Shown here: piece by piece, positions 44,377-52,695 of the stretch
How the letters are laid out: the number at the start of each line of letters is the position of its first letter
How positions within the stretch are numbered: position 1 is the stretch's first letter
Source of the DNA: Rhodocyclaceae bacterium
Lineage (GTDB): Bacteria > Pseudomonadota > Gammaproteobacteria > Burkholderiales > Rhodocyclaceae
Direction: 5' to 3'
Length of the DNA stretch: 64,000 nucleotides
Assembly: GCA_026417115.1 (NCBI GenBank)
Contig: JAOADW010000022.1
Coordinates: 1-64,000, forward strand
Program-made: the position numbers and the translations under genes
The notes under the pieces: generated by a model
Databases searched by the model: none
Seen by the model: the letters and a program-made list of their open reading frames with translations, nothing else
Told to the model about the DNA's origin: nothing

Positions 44377-44904
44377 TCAAGGCTGCGCGAGATAGGGGGC
44401 GATCGCCTGCTCCCACTTCCCTTGCGCATGCAAGATGAGCTCGCAGACTTCTCGTACGGCGCCTAAGCCTGCGGGGGCGCGCGTGACGTAACTGGCTGCG
44501 CGGCGAACCAACTCATGTCCATCGGGAACGGTTGCCGAAAAGGTGCAGGCGGAAAGGACCGGCAAGTCGATCAAATCATCGCCCATGAAGCCGGCCTCGC
44601 AAAAATCGAGACCCTCAGCGGCGAGCAGGCTGGCCATCGCGCTGCGCTTGTCTTCGACGCCTTGCAGGACGCGCGCAATGCCGAGGTTGGCGGCGCGGTG
44701 CGCGACGATCGGGGAATCGCGGCCCGTGATGATGGCCAGTTGGATGCCTGCTCTCGCGAGTAGCTTGATGCCAAAGCCGTCTCGGCTGAAAAAAGCCTTG
44801 CAATAATCGCCAGAAGGGGAGAAATAAAGGCGGCCATCCGTCATGACTCCATCGACGTCGAAGGCCATGAGCTTGACGCGGCTTGCGCGTGCGATCGCAT
44901 CCAT
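44377..44904 (-). CDS. kdsC: 3-deoxy-D-manno-octulosonate 8-phosphate phosphatase
   Basis: 175-residue HAD-family enzyme that removes the phosphate from KDO 8-phosphate for lipopolysaccharide core synthesis. The catalytic loop AFDVDGVMTDG (about residues 14-24) has the nucleophile Asp16 and second Asp18. IITGRDS follows at about 59, and FMGDDLIDLPVL at about 106 supplies the Mg2+-binding Asp pair. It has no cap domain, as expected. The ATG follows directly after the kdsD stop. Confidence 0.95.
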   Translation of the reverse strand: MDAIARASRVKLMAFDVDGVMTDGRLYFSPSGDYCKAFFSRDGFGIKLLARAGIQLAIITGRDSPIVAHRAANLGIARVLQGVEDKRSAMASLLAAEGLDFCEAGFMGDDLIDLPVLSACTFSATVPDGHELVRRAASYVTRAPAGLGAVREVCELILHAQGKWEQAIAPYLAQP

Positions 44905-45888
44905 TCAAATCACCTTGGCGCGGAAAAGGTCGTGCATGGTGAGCCCGCCGAGCAGCTCGCCTTGGCCATCGACGACGAGCAATTGATTGATCTTGCACCG
45001 CTCCATCATTTCGACGGCCTCGACGGCGAGTCTTTCGGGCGCGATGGTATGGGGCCGCGGGGTCATGACCTCGGCAACGGCGACGTTGCGTAAGTCGCCT
45101 CGTCTTTCCAAGGCGCGTCGTAAGTCGCCGTCGGTGAAGATGCCGGCCAAGCGACTGTTTTCGTCAAGCACGGCGGCCATGCCCATGCCGGCCTTCGAGA
45201 TCGCGGCCAAGGCCTCGGGTACGGTCGTCGTCGCCTTCACCATCGCAAGTCGCTCGCGCGGCTGCATCACGTCGCTGACATGCGTCAGCAGTTTGCGACC
45301 TAAGGCGCCCCCAGGATGCGAGCGCGCGAAATCCTCGGCCGTAAAGCCATGGCAGTCGAGCAAGCAGACGGCCAGCGCATCGCCGAGCGCGAGCGCCGCC
45401 GTCGTGCTCGCCGTGGGTGCGAGATTCAAGGGACACGCCTCTTCCTCGACGCCGGCATCGAGGCAGACATCCGCCTCACGTGCAAGCCGTGAGGCGGGAT
45501 TGCCCGTGATGGCGATCAATTTCCCGCCGCGTCGCTTGACAAAAGGCACGATCGTCAGCAGTTCTTCGGTTTCGCCTGAATTCGAGATTGCGATCAACAC
45601 GTCATCCTGGGTGATCATGCCCAGATCGCCATGCATGGCTTCTGCCGCATGCACGAAGAACGCGGGCGTGCCGGTCGAGGCCATGGTGGCGGCGATTTTG
45701 CGCGCGATGTGTCCCGATTTGCCCAAACCGGAGACGATCACGCGGCCGTTGCAGGCGAGAATGAGATCGATGGCGCGAATGAATTCGTCGCCGAGGCGGT
45801 TGGCGAGCCTCGTCAGGGCTTGTCCCTCGATGGCGAAAACGCGACGGGCGAGTGCGAGCAAATGGGCGGAATCGGGTATGCAATGCAT
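44905..45888 (-). CDS. kdsD: Arabinose 5-phosphate isomerase KdsD
   Basis: 327-residue enzyme converting ribulose 5-phosphate to arabinose 5-phosphate, first step of KDO synthesis. It has a SIS sugar-isomerase domain (about residues 40-175; VSGLGKSGHIARKIAATMAS and ISNSGETEELL) followed by two CBS domains (about 205-325; GIFTDGDLRRAL). The start at 45888 gives MHCIPDSAHLLALARRVF; the frame is open to 46026 but upstream codons do not resemble the family. It is divergent from the Kef antiporter gene over 177 bp, a common betaproteobacterial arrangement. Confidence 0.94.
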   Translation of the reverse strand: MHCIPDSAHLLALARRVFAIEGQALTRLANRLGDEFIRAIDLILACNGRVIVSGLGKSGHIARKIAATMASTGTPAFFVHAAEAMHGDLGMITQDDVLIAISNSGETEELLTIVPFVKRRGGKLIAITGNPASRLAREADVCLDAGVEEEACPLNLAPTASTTAALALGDALAVCLLDCHGFTAEDFARSHPGGALGRKLLTHVSDVMQPRERLAMVKATTTVPEALAAISKAGMGMAAVLDENSRLAGIFTDGDLRRALERRGDLRNVAVAEVMTPRPHTIAPERLAVEAVEMMERCKINQLLVVDGQGELLGGLTMHDLFRAKVI

Positions 45889-46065
45889 GGCAAAGCGAGG
45901 CCGGTTATGATTGCAGGCGACCTGTGCCTCCAGGCGGATGGGCTCATGCGTCGCGCATGGCGTTTGGGCGAGGCGAGAAACCCAGACGTCGCGAGGTTCC
46001 CCTGGCGGGACGTTTCTGCCTGGCATGGGTGCGGCTGCTGCGAACGATTATAACGTCGGCGTTCC

Positions 46066-48024
46066 ATGACCCTCCATATGATCCTCTGGCTCTTGGCAGC
46101 CGCGGTGGCGGCGGTAGCCCTCTTTCGCGCCTTCAATCTGCCGCCCATTCTCGGCTACCTCTGCGCTGGCGCATTGATCGGCCCCCATGCCCTGGGCGTC
46201 GTGCCGGAAGTCGCGAGCGCCCAGGGACTTGCCGAATTCGGCGTCGTGTTCCTGATGTTTACGATCGGGCTGGAGTTTTCATTGCCGCGCCTTTACGCCA
46301 TGAAGCGCCATGTCTTCGGCTTGGGAAGCGCGCAAGTCGCGCTCACGATGGTCGGCGTGACCCTGCTTGCCTCGCTTTGGGGCGTTTCCTTGCAAGCCAG
46401 CGTGATTTTGGGCGGCGCGTTGGCGATGTCCTCGACCGCAATTCTTTCCAAATTGCTGACCGACCGCCATGAGCTCGATGCGCCGCATGGACGCGAGACG
46501 ATCGGTGTTTTGCTCTTTCAGGATTTGGCCGTCGTGCCGCTCATCGTGCTCGTGCCGGCGCTCGCCAAGCCGCTCTCCGCCTTGCCCGCCGCGCTGGGGC
46601 TGGCCATGCTCAAAGCGGCGTTTCTGCTCGTTCTCGTACTCGCGCTCGGGCAAAAGCTGATGCGGGCATGGCTTTCGTTGGTCGCCAAACGCAAATCGAG
46701 CGAGCTTTTTTTGCTCAATGTCCTCTTGGTGACGCTGGCGTTTTCCGCCGTGAGCGAAGCCGCGGGATTGTCCGCCGCCTTAGGCGCTTTCGTCGCCGGC
46801 ATGCTGATCGCCGAGACGGAATATCGCTACCAGGTCGAAGACGACATCAAGCCTTTCCGCGACGTCTTGCTGGGGTTCTTTTTTCTTTCCGTGGGCATGA
46901 CGCTCGATTTCGCGGTGATCGCCCACGACGCCCTCCCTGTGGTGGTCGTGCTGCTCTTGTTGTTGCTTGGCAAATTCGCCCTTACCGCGCTCGTCTCGCG
47001 CTTATTGGGCGCTTCGGCGCCGACCGCATTGCGCAGCGGCCTCTGGCTTGCTGGCGCAGGCGAGTTCGGCTTCGTCTTGATCAGTCAGGGTGTGGCGTAT
47101 GACCTCATCGATCCCGCCCGCGTACAACCGATCCTCGCCGCGATGGTGCTTTCGATGATGCTGACGCCATTGCTCGTCCACCATTCGGACCGCATCGTGC
47201 TGCGCCTGGCGCCTTCGGAGTGGTTTGCGCGCTCGTTGGCCATCACCCAGCTCGCGGCGCAGACGGTCGGCGCCGAAAAGCATGTGCTCATTTGCGGCTT
47301 CGGCAAGACCGGCCAGCATCTGGCGCGTTTCCTCGAAGCGGAAGGGATTGGCTTCATCGCGCTCGATCTCGATCCCGAGCTCGTGCATGAAGCGGCGTCG
47401 GCAGGCGAGCCCGTGGTCTGGGGGGATGCGCTGCGGCGCGAGAATCTGATCGCGGCTGGTCTGCCGCGCGCGCAAGCGCTGGTCGTCACCTTCACCGATC
47501 TTTCCGCGACCTTGCATCTCGTGGCGCAGGCCAAGGCGTTGAGGCCGGATCTGCCTATCGTCGTGCGCGCGCGCGAAGAGCACGACGTCGAGAAACTTTA
47601 TGCGGCTGGGGTTGCCGAAGTCGTGCCCGAGGCGCTCGAATCCTCGGTCATGCTCGCCACCCATGCCCTCGCGTTGGCGGGAGTGCCGATGGCGCGTGTG
47701 ATCAAGCGCCTGCGCGCCTTGCGCGAAGAACACTACGCCATGCTGCGGGGCTTCTTTCATGGCGCTGAAGCAGAGACCGAACACGAGGGGCCGCGTCTGA
47801 AAGCGATCGTTCTCGATGCGGAGGCCTGGGCCGTCGGCAAAACGCTGCAGGAAGTCGACCTCGCGCGCTTTGGCGTGCGTGTGACGGCTATCCGCCGTAA
47901 GCATGCACCTCGCATTCCCATCGCCGACGCCACAGGCCTGGCGGCAGGCGACATCGTCGTCGTCAGCGGCCAGGCGCAAGCCATCGCCAGGGCAGAGGCG
48001 CGCTTGTTACAAGGCAAACCCTAG
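46066..48024 (+). CDS. Kef-type (CPA2) cation:proton antiporter with TrkA-N and TrkA-C domains
   Basis: 652-residue inner-membrane antiporter. Residues 1-380 form the exchanger domain, with LLFQDLAVVPLIVL as the FQD-type ion site. A TrkA-N domain follows at about 405-520 (LICGFGKTGQHLARFLEAEG), and a TrkA-C domain at about 565-650 (RFGVRVTAIRRKHAPRI). It is the fullest of three CPA2 proteins in the window. Regulation through bound nucleotides is expected. Divergent from kdsD; the next gene is convergent, so it is probably a single-gene unit. Confidence 0.92.
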   Translation: MTLHMILWLLAAAVAAVALFRAFNLPPILGYLCAGALIGPHALGVVPEVASAQGLAEFGVVFLMFTIGLEFSLPRLYAMKRHVFGLGSAQVALTMVGVTLLASLWGVSLQASVILGGALAMSSTAILSKLLTDRHELDAPHGRETIGVLLFQDLAVVPLIVLVPALAKPLSALPAALGLAMLKAAFLLVLVLALGQKLMRAWLSLVAKRKSSELFLLNVLLVTLAFSAVSEAAGLSAALGAFVAGMLIAETEYRYQVEDDIKPFRDVLLGFFFLSVGMTLDFAVIAHDALPVVVVLLLLLLGKFALTALVSRLLGASAPTALRSGLWLAGAGEFGFVLISQGVAYDLIDPARVQPILAAMVLSMMLTPLLVHHSDRIVLRLAPSEWFARSLAITQLAAQTVGAEKHVLICGFGKTGQHLARFLEAEGIGFIALDLDPELVHEAASAGEPVVWGDALRRENLIAAGLPRAQALVVTFTDLSATLHLVAQAKALRPDLPIVVRAREEHDVEKLYAAGVAEVVPEALESSVMLATHALALAGVPMARVIKRLRALREEHYAMLRGFFHGAEAETEHEGPRLKAIVLDAEAWAVGKTLQEVDLARFGVRVTAIRRKHAPRIPIADATGLAAGDIVVVSGQAQAIARAEARLLQGKP

Positions 48025-48182
48025 GCGTGCGCTTTGTTTTCTATCCGCTTTTCCCCGCCGCTTTGTCGCGGGAGGCAAGAAACGGGCGGACCGTCGTTTG
48101 AGCAACGCCTCAGAGAGCCTTTCGCCCCTTTTCGTTTGCGCTGGACTCCCTCTGCGGGGAAGCCCGCTCGAAGCCCCCGCCT

Positions 48183-48821
48183 TCAGAGGGCCTTACACAC
48201 GGCATAGACCGTGGCACCGTCGTCCTTGTAACCGGTGTCGGATGTTACTCCCGTCTTCAATTTGGTCACATCCGAAGTCCCACGCACTTGACCGGTCTTG
48301 GGGTTCCCGTCGTCGAACTGGGCATCGATCGCATTCGCGATCTTGCCAGGCAGATTGGTCGTGCACACCGTCGCTCCCGACAGACCCAACGCGCCATCCT
48401 GAACCTGGAGCACGCCATTGACCGCGTTTTGGGGCGGTAAGGCGCTATTGGCGTCGCCTGCGATGAGCCCCGCGAGGCGCAAATGCTGCCAGAAGCGGCA
48501 CAGTTCGCCATCCTTGTCGGCCCCTGCGCAGTCTGCCAGCGTCTCTTGTCCTCCCGCCGGCCCTATTTTCGCATCGCCATTGCCACTCTTGGTCGCGGGA
48601 TTGGTCCAACGGGCTTCGGCCTGATCGTCATCGCCGGGAAAGCGACGGTAGCGGTCTTGGTAGGCATAGACCGCCGCCGTGACCCCATTCAGATCGTTGG
48701 CGACGTTTTTGATTTTCGCTTGGGTGATCAACTCTTGCCCTTTGAGTACTCCCCCTAACAATAGACCGATGATCACCAGCACGATGGCGATCTCGATCAA
48801 GGTAAAACCGCTTTGTTTCAT
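48183..48821 (-). CDS. Type IV pilin-like protein with prepilin leader
   Basis: 212-residue prepilin. A GGAG lies before the ATG at 48821, and the leader is MKQSG with the cut before FTLIEIAIVLVIIGLLLGG; Glu at +5 is present. The globular part has AVYAYQDRYRRFPGDDDQAEARW, a glycine-rich stretch and four cysteines (about 104, 115, 161, 209) that could form disulfides. The open frame to 49004 has no extra domain. It stands apart from the main pilus operon with its own promoter region. It could be the major MSHA-like pilin or an accessory pilin; I cannot tell which. Confidence 0.85.
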   Translation of the reverse strand: MKQSGFTLIEIAIVLVIIGLLLGGVLKGQELITQAKIKNVANDLNGVTAAVYAYQDRYRRFPGDDDQAEARWTNPATKSGNGDAKIGPAGGQETLADCAGADKDGELCRFWQHLRLAGLIAGDANSALPPQNAVNGVLQVQDGALGLSGATVCTTNLPGKIANAIDAQFDDGNPKTGQVRGTSDVTKLKTGVTSDTGYKDDGATVYAVCKAL

Positions 48822-48871
48822 GGTCTTTCTCCGAAAGTTACCATCTATGTAGCAAAAATCATGCGCACCAG

Positions 48872-48897
48872 GGTATCCCTTGCCCCAGGGGAATACC
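48872..48897. promoter_or_regulatory. Imperfect dyad upstream of the pilin gene
   Basis: GGTATCCC (48872-48879) and GGGGAATACC (48888-48897) form an imperfect inverted repeat about 50-76 bp upstream of the pilin start. It could be a regulator site or a hairpin in the leader. No standard promoter boxes are clear around it. Confidence 0.4.
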
Positions 48898-48947
48898 ATG
48901 CTCCCAATCGCTCGATCGAGTAAAACAATGGTGAAATCGGCAAAAGG

Positions 48948-48965
48948 GTGTCGAAATTTCGACAC
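48948..48965. promoter_or_regulatory. 18-bp perfect palindrome between pilin and sensor kinase genes
   Basis: GTGTCGAAATTTCGACAC is exactly self-complementary. Six bases later a related half site, TTCGAATTTCGAC, runs on to 48983, 20 bp before the kinase start. The arrangement looks like a full operator followed by a second, weaker one. The protein that binds is unknown; the region serves both the pilin gene (minus) and the kinase gene (plus). Confidence 0.7.
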
Positions 48966-49002
48966 TCTGTTCGAATTTCGACGGTTTTGACGGGATTGGG
49001 TC

Positions 49003-50733
49003 ATGATGAGTCGATTTCTGGGCCAGTTATCGCGGCACGGCCTTACGCTTGGGTTCTTGCTGGCCCTTTATGGGGTGTTTCTTTTAGGACCTGAGAACCT
49101 GGCGGGAAGGCTTTTTTTCCTCGCGCATGTGGGTTTTGGCCTGCTTTGGCAGCCCTTTGTCCAGCCTAAGCGTCGGATGCGTTTTTGGAGCGCGGTCAGC
49201 ATCGTGGCGATGGCTGCGAGCTATGCCTTCTTTCTCGATTGGCGCTTACTGTGGCTGTGGACGATGGTCCTCGTTGGGCTGGTGGGCGGCAAGGTTTTCC
49301 TCTATCCAAGCCGAAGCGAGCGATTTTTTTATTTGTTGGCCCTGGGATACCTGGTACTTTCCATCCTCGCCTGGATCCTGCCCATGGCCCTCGTACCCGC
49401 CGACCAAGCCGATCCTCGCATCACGCAGGTGGCGAAATATGCCGCCCCTTTTTTGTTTCTCGTGATGGCTTTTTTGCGACAAGCAGAGCCTTTCCGGCCG
49501 ACTCCGGAGCTCGTCGACTATGTATATGGGATATTGGTCGTCTTGCTCGTGGCTGTCGTCGCCTTGGGAAGCCTCACGCTGACTTTGTTGTCGCAGACGG
49601 GGTATCTGACGGCATTGCTGACGACCCTGGCGGCCACGGCGGCCGTGTTGCTGATTCTGGGATTTTTTTGGAATCCTCAGGCTGGCTTTGGGGGGTTGAG
49701 TTCTGCGATGGCTCAGCACATGACTGCGCTCAATCAGCCCCTCGAGCGGTGGATCGAAACGCTGGCCGAGCTCGATCGGCACGAAACGGACGCCGAGCGT
49801 TTTCTCGCGACGGCCGCCGAGCGCTTGGCCCAGTGCATGCCTGGCGTCGCTGGTCTCGTATGGCGCGTGGACAAAAAGCACGGGGAATGTGGCGAAGTCG
49901 GCGGCGGACGTCGTTACCTCGTCGAGCATGGACGGCTGGGGATGGAGCTTTTTCTCCAGCATGAACCCGGCGAAGCGTTGCGCTGGGATTATGATCTCGC
50001 TGTGCGATTGCTCGCCGACCATTACGAAGCCAAGCAGCGCGCGCAAGCGCTTCTACAACTGACCTATCTCGCGGCGATCCATGAATCGGGAGCGCGTCTG
50101 ACGCATGACGTGAAGAATCTGCTGCAATCGCTGGAGACTCTTTGCCACGCCGCGAGCCGAGAAGGGGAGATTCCTTCGCCCTCCTTTCACGCGTTGCTGC
50201 GGAGACAATTGCCAGAAATCACGCGGCGCCTGTCCCAAACTCTGGCGAAGCTCGGCGCACCTGCCGAGTTCGCGCCGGAGGCGCCTGAAGACGCGCGACA
50301 GTGGTGGGAAAATCTTTCGCTTCGCTACTGCGAGGAGTGGCTGGTTTTCGAGCCATTGCAAAACGATTTCTGCTTGGAGCGTCCGTCTCTTTTCACCACG
50401 GTGGCCGAGAACCTGCTGCAGAATCTCTTGCGAAAAAAACGCGATCAAGCCGGTTTGCATGCACGCGCAAGCTTGTCGCTCGACGCTAGGGGCCCCGTGC
50501 TCAGGGTCTGCGACGATGGGCAGGCCATTCGGCCGGAGATTGCGTCGCGCTTGTTTGCCGACCCTTTGCCTTCTGCCGAAGGATTTGGCATCGGGCTATT
50601 CCAAAGCGCGAAGCTCGCGCAGCGCCATGGGTATCGTCTGCTGCTCAGCGAAAACCGCTCGGGAGCGGTGTGCTTTTGCCTTTGTCCAGACTCAGAGCAG
50701 AGCGTTCAGTCCGCTTGCGCGAGCAAGGGGTAG
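49003..50733 (+). CDS. Membrane-bound sensor histidine kinase
   Basis: 576-residue protein. About eight hydrophobic helices fill residues 10-225. A linker/GAF-like region (about 240-340) precedes the dimerisation helix with RLTHDVKNLLQSLETL; the phosphoacceptor is His at about 368. The ATP-binding domain follows with VAENLLQNLL (N box), VCDDGQAIRPEI (D/G1 box) and GFGIGLFQSAKLAQ (G2 box). The layout resembles PrsK-type kinases, but the sequence match cannot be tested here. No response regulator gene is adjacent. The 3' end overlaps the convergent cyclase gene by 28 bp. Confidence 0.85.
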   Translation: MMSRFLGQLSRHGLTLGFLLALYGVFLLGPENLAGRLFFLAHVGFGLLWQPFVQPKRRMRFWSAVSIVAMAASYAFFLDWRLLWLWTMVLVGLVGGKVFLYPSRSERFFYLLALGYLVLSILAWILPMALVPADQADPRITQVAKYAAPFLFLVMAFLRQAEPFRPTPELVDYVYGILVVLLVAVVALGSLTLTLLSQTGYLTALLTTLAATAAVLLILGFFWNPQAGFGGLSSAMAQHMTALNQPLERWIETLAELDRHETDAERFLATAAERLAQCMPGVAGLVWRVDKKHGECGEVGGGRRYLVEHGRLGMELFLQHEPGEALRWDYDLAVRLLADHYEAKQRAQALLQLTYLAAIHESGARLTHDVKNLLQSLETLCHAASREGEIPSPSFHALLRRQLPEITRRLSQTLAKLGAPAEFAPEAPEDARQWWENLSLRYCEEWLVFEPLQNDFCLERPSLFTTVAENLLQNLLRKKRDQAGLHARASLSLDARGPVLRVCDDGQAIRPEIASRLFADPLPSAEGFGIGLFQSAKLAQRHGYRLLLSENRSGAVCFCLCPDSEQSVQSACASKG

Positions 50734-51998
50734 GCGCGGACTTCTCCAATGCCTTTCAAGAACAATTGACGGGGCGGGCCGAAGCGCATTTGACCTTGGA
50801 GACGTTGCCAGGTCGTTTCGTTACAGAAGATCACATTGGCCATACCCTCGGTACAGAGGCGGCTGGCGACATTCACGGTATCGCCCCAGAGATCGTAGAT
50901 GAATTTCTTTTTACCGATGATGCCGGCAAGGACGGGGCCGGTGGCAATGCCGATTTTGATAGACAACGGGGGGGTATAGACGGAGAAATCCTTTGCGAGG
51001 ATGCGCTGCATTTCCAAAGCAAGCTTCGCGACCGCGCGCACATGGCCGTCTTGATCGCCATAAAGCCCGCTTGCCGCCATGTAGCCATCGCCGATGGTCT
51101 TGATGCGCTCGACGCCGTGGCGTTCAGCAAGTTCATCGAAGGCCGTGAAGATCTGGTTGAGCAGATCGAACACCTCTCTTGGCGAGAGGTGGTTCGCGAG
51201 GCGGGTGAAATCGACGACGTCGGCGAACAAAACGCTGGCTTCCTCGATCCGATCCGCGATGATTTCCGCGGGTTTCTCTTTGAGACGGTGCGAAATGGGC
51301 TCCGGTAATACGTTGAGCAGCAATCTTTCTGCGCGCCTTTCTTCTTCCCGCAATTGCCCGAGGGTTTCTTCGAGTTGGCGTTGAATGCGTCGCTTTTCGC
51401 TGATCGCATGGCGTAACAGGAAATACACCATGCCGCCGACGGCGAGAAAGTTCAGGGCGAAAAAGACCACGCTCGTGCGCGGGGGCACCCTGCTCGTGAC
51501 GAGGGCGGACTCGGCCAACAGGTAATCGAATACTGCGGATAGCGCAACGAGGAAGCCCCATGCGAAAAACCAGGGCAAGGATTCGCGCACGCCGAGGTAC
51601 AAGATGGCTCCGATGGGCGCAAGCAGGCCCCAGAGCACGATGCCACTCGCATCATAGAATCCGCCGATGCTCCATTGAATCGCGAAAGGCGTGAAGAGAA
51701 ACAGGAGCAATTGAGAAATCCGGAAATAAGCGAAATCGCGGCGTGCGATATAGATCAAGACGTTGGCTGCCAATGCCAACTGGAAGAGATAGGGCCAGGT
51801 GGCAGAAAACTGGGGACCAAGCCACCAATAGAGGGCAAGCCAGGCCGAGGTGGCGGCGCTTGCCAAGCCAGTGGCGAGCATCAAGAGCTGTTTGCTGAGT
51901 TGGGTATCGACGTCGTCATCTGGCTCAATGCCGGCGCAGCGAAGGCGAAACAAAAAGCCTTCGGAAAACATGCGATCTTTCGACGATGGCGACATCAT
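50706..51998 (-). CDS. Class III adenylate cyclase with six-helix membrane domain
   Basis: 430-residue membrane protein. Six hydrophobic helices (about residues 38-200) are followed by a coiled coil (EKRRIQRQLEETLGQLREEERRAERLLLNVLPEPI) and a class III cyclase domain (about 245-425). Metal-binding Asps are in VLFADVVDF and IKTIGDGYM. The Lys of that motif and Asp in IYDLWGDTVNVASRL match adenine-specific cyclases, so cAMP is the likelier product. The transition-state Asn and Arg (NVASR) are intact. Membrane input is unknown. It lies between the pilus operon and the sensor kinase and is co-directional with the former, 49 bp after it. Confidence 0.88.
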   Translation of the reverse strand: MMSPSSKDRMFSEGFLFRLRCAGIEPDDDVDTQLSKQLLMLATGLASAATSAWLALYWWLGPQFSATWPYLFQLALAANVLIYIARRDFAYFRISQLLLFLFTPFAIQWSIGGFYDASGIVLWGLLAPIGAILYLGVRESLPWFFAWGFLVALSAVFDYLLAESALVTSRVPPRTSVVFFALNFLAVGGMVYFLLRHAISEKRRIQRQLEETLGQLREEERRAERLLLNVLPEPISHRLKEKPAEIIADRIEEASVLFADVVDFTRLANHLSPREVFDLLNQIFTAFDELAERHGVERIKTIGDGYMAASGLYGDQDGHVRAVAKLALEMQRILAKDFSVYTPPLSIKIGIATGPVLAGIIGKKKFIYDLWGDTVNVASRLCTEGMANVIFCNETTWQRLQGQMRFGPPRQLFLKGIGEVRAYPLLAQAD

Positions 51999-52047
51999 CT
52001 CAAGGGCTTGCGAACACGATCCCGGCAGTTCTCACAAAAGAAGGAAA

Positions 52048-52695
52048 TCACGGCAAGCGTCCGGCCACCAGCATCCGGCTGATGAGAACGGCCGACGGGA
52101 TCCAGACGAGGAGGTCGTCGAAATCAATGCTTGCATCGCGCAAGGAAAAATCTTTATCGTTGGCGTCAGCATTTTTTTCCTCGAATGCACCGTTCTTGCC
52201 GGCGGAAAAAACCACGAGGGGAAGTTTATCAGCGATGATGAGTGTGCAATCGGTATTTCCACAGATGCGTAAATCGCCGGTCGTTGCGAGCTGGAAACCT
52301 TGGGAATCGGCAAAGGCCGCGCTGACGCGGTAGCGAAAGCGACGTCCCCAGGCGTCCTGCTGGCCCAGACCGAGATCGCGCCAGGGGAGATCGCCTTCCA
52401 ATTGCGCACATCCGACAGGGGTCCGGTTTTCCTTGCCATCGCCATCGGCATCAGGGCAAGGCAAAAAAGGCTTGGCTTGCATCGCCGCATATCCCATCAA
52501 GGCCTCGCGGATTTCCTCTAAGGAGCGGCGGGTCTCCCCATTCATCTTGGCGTCTTGTTGTGCTGCCAAAGGCAGAAGGAGGCCTCCGAGTAAAAGCGAG
52601 ACGAGAAAGAGCACGACCGCGAGCTCGATGAGGGTAAACCCGCCTCGCTTAGGGGAAAGGGGGGGGCTGGAGGATTCCTTCTGCGCGTGGCTCAT
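52048..52695 (-). CDS. Pilin-like protein with long prepilin leader
   Basis: 215-residue prepilin. The leader is 19 residues (MSHAQKESSSPPLSPKRGG), much longer than the usual 5-8, and is followed by FTLIELAVVLFLVSLLLGG with Glu at +5. The extracellular part includes LPCPDADGDGKENRTPVGC and LEGDLPWRDLGLGQQDAWG. The same motif order occurs in the preceding gene product. A minor pilin or pseudopilin of the MSHA system is the best guess. The start overlaps the previous stop (ATGA). Confidence 0.84.
   Translation of the reverse strand: MSHAQKESSSPPLSPKRGGFTLIELAVVLFLVSLLLGGLLLPLAAQQDAKMNGETRRSLEEIREALMGYAAMQAKPFLPCPDADGDGKENRTPVGCAQLEGDLPWRDLGLGQQDAWGRRFRYRVSAAFADSQGFQLATTGDLRICGNTDCTLIIADKLPLVVFSAGKNGAFEEKNADANDKDFSLRDASIDFDDLLVWIPSAVLISRMLVAGRLP

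Noticed and set aside
48842-48895. Sigma-54 promoter for the pilin gene
   Set aside because: A GG...GC pair is present upstream, but the spacing (12-14 bp) does not fit the required 10 bp.
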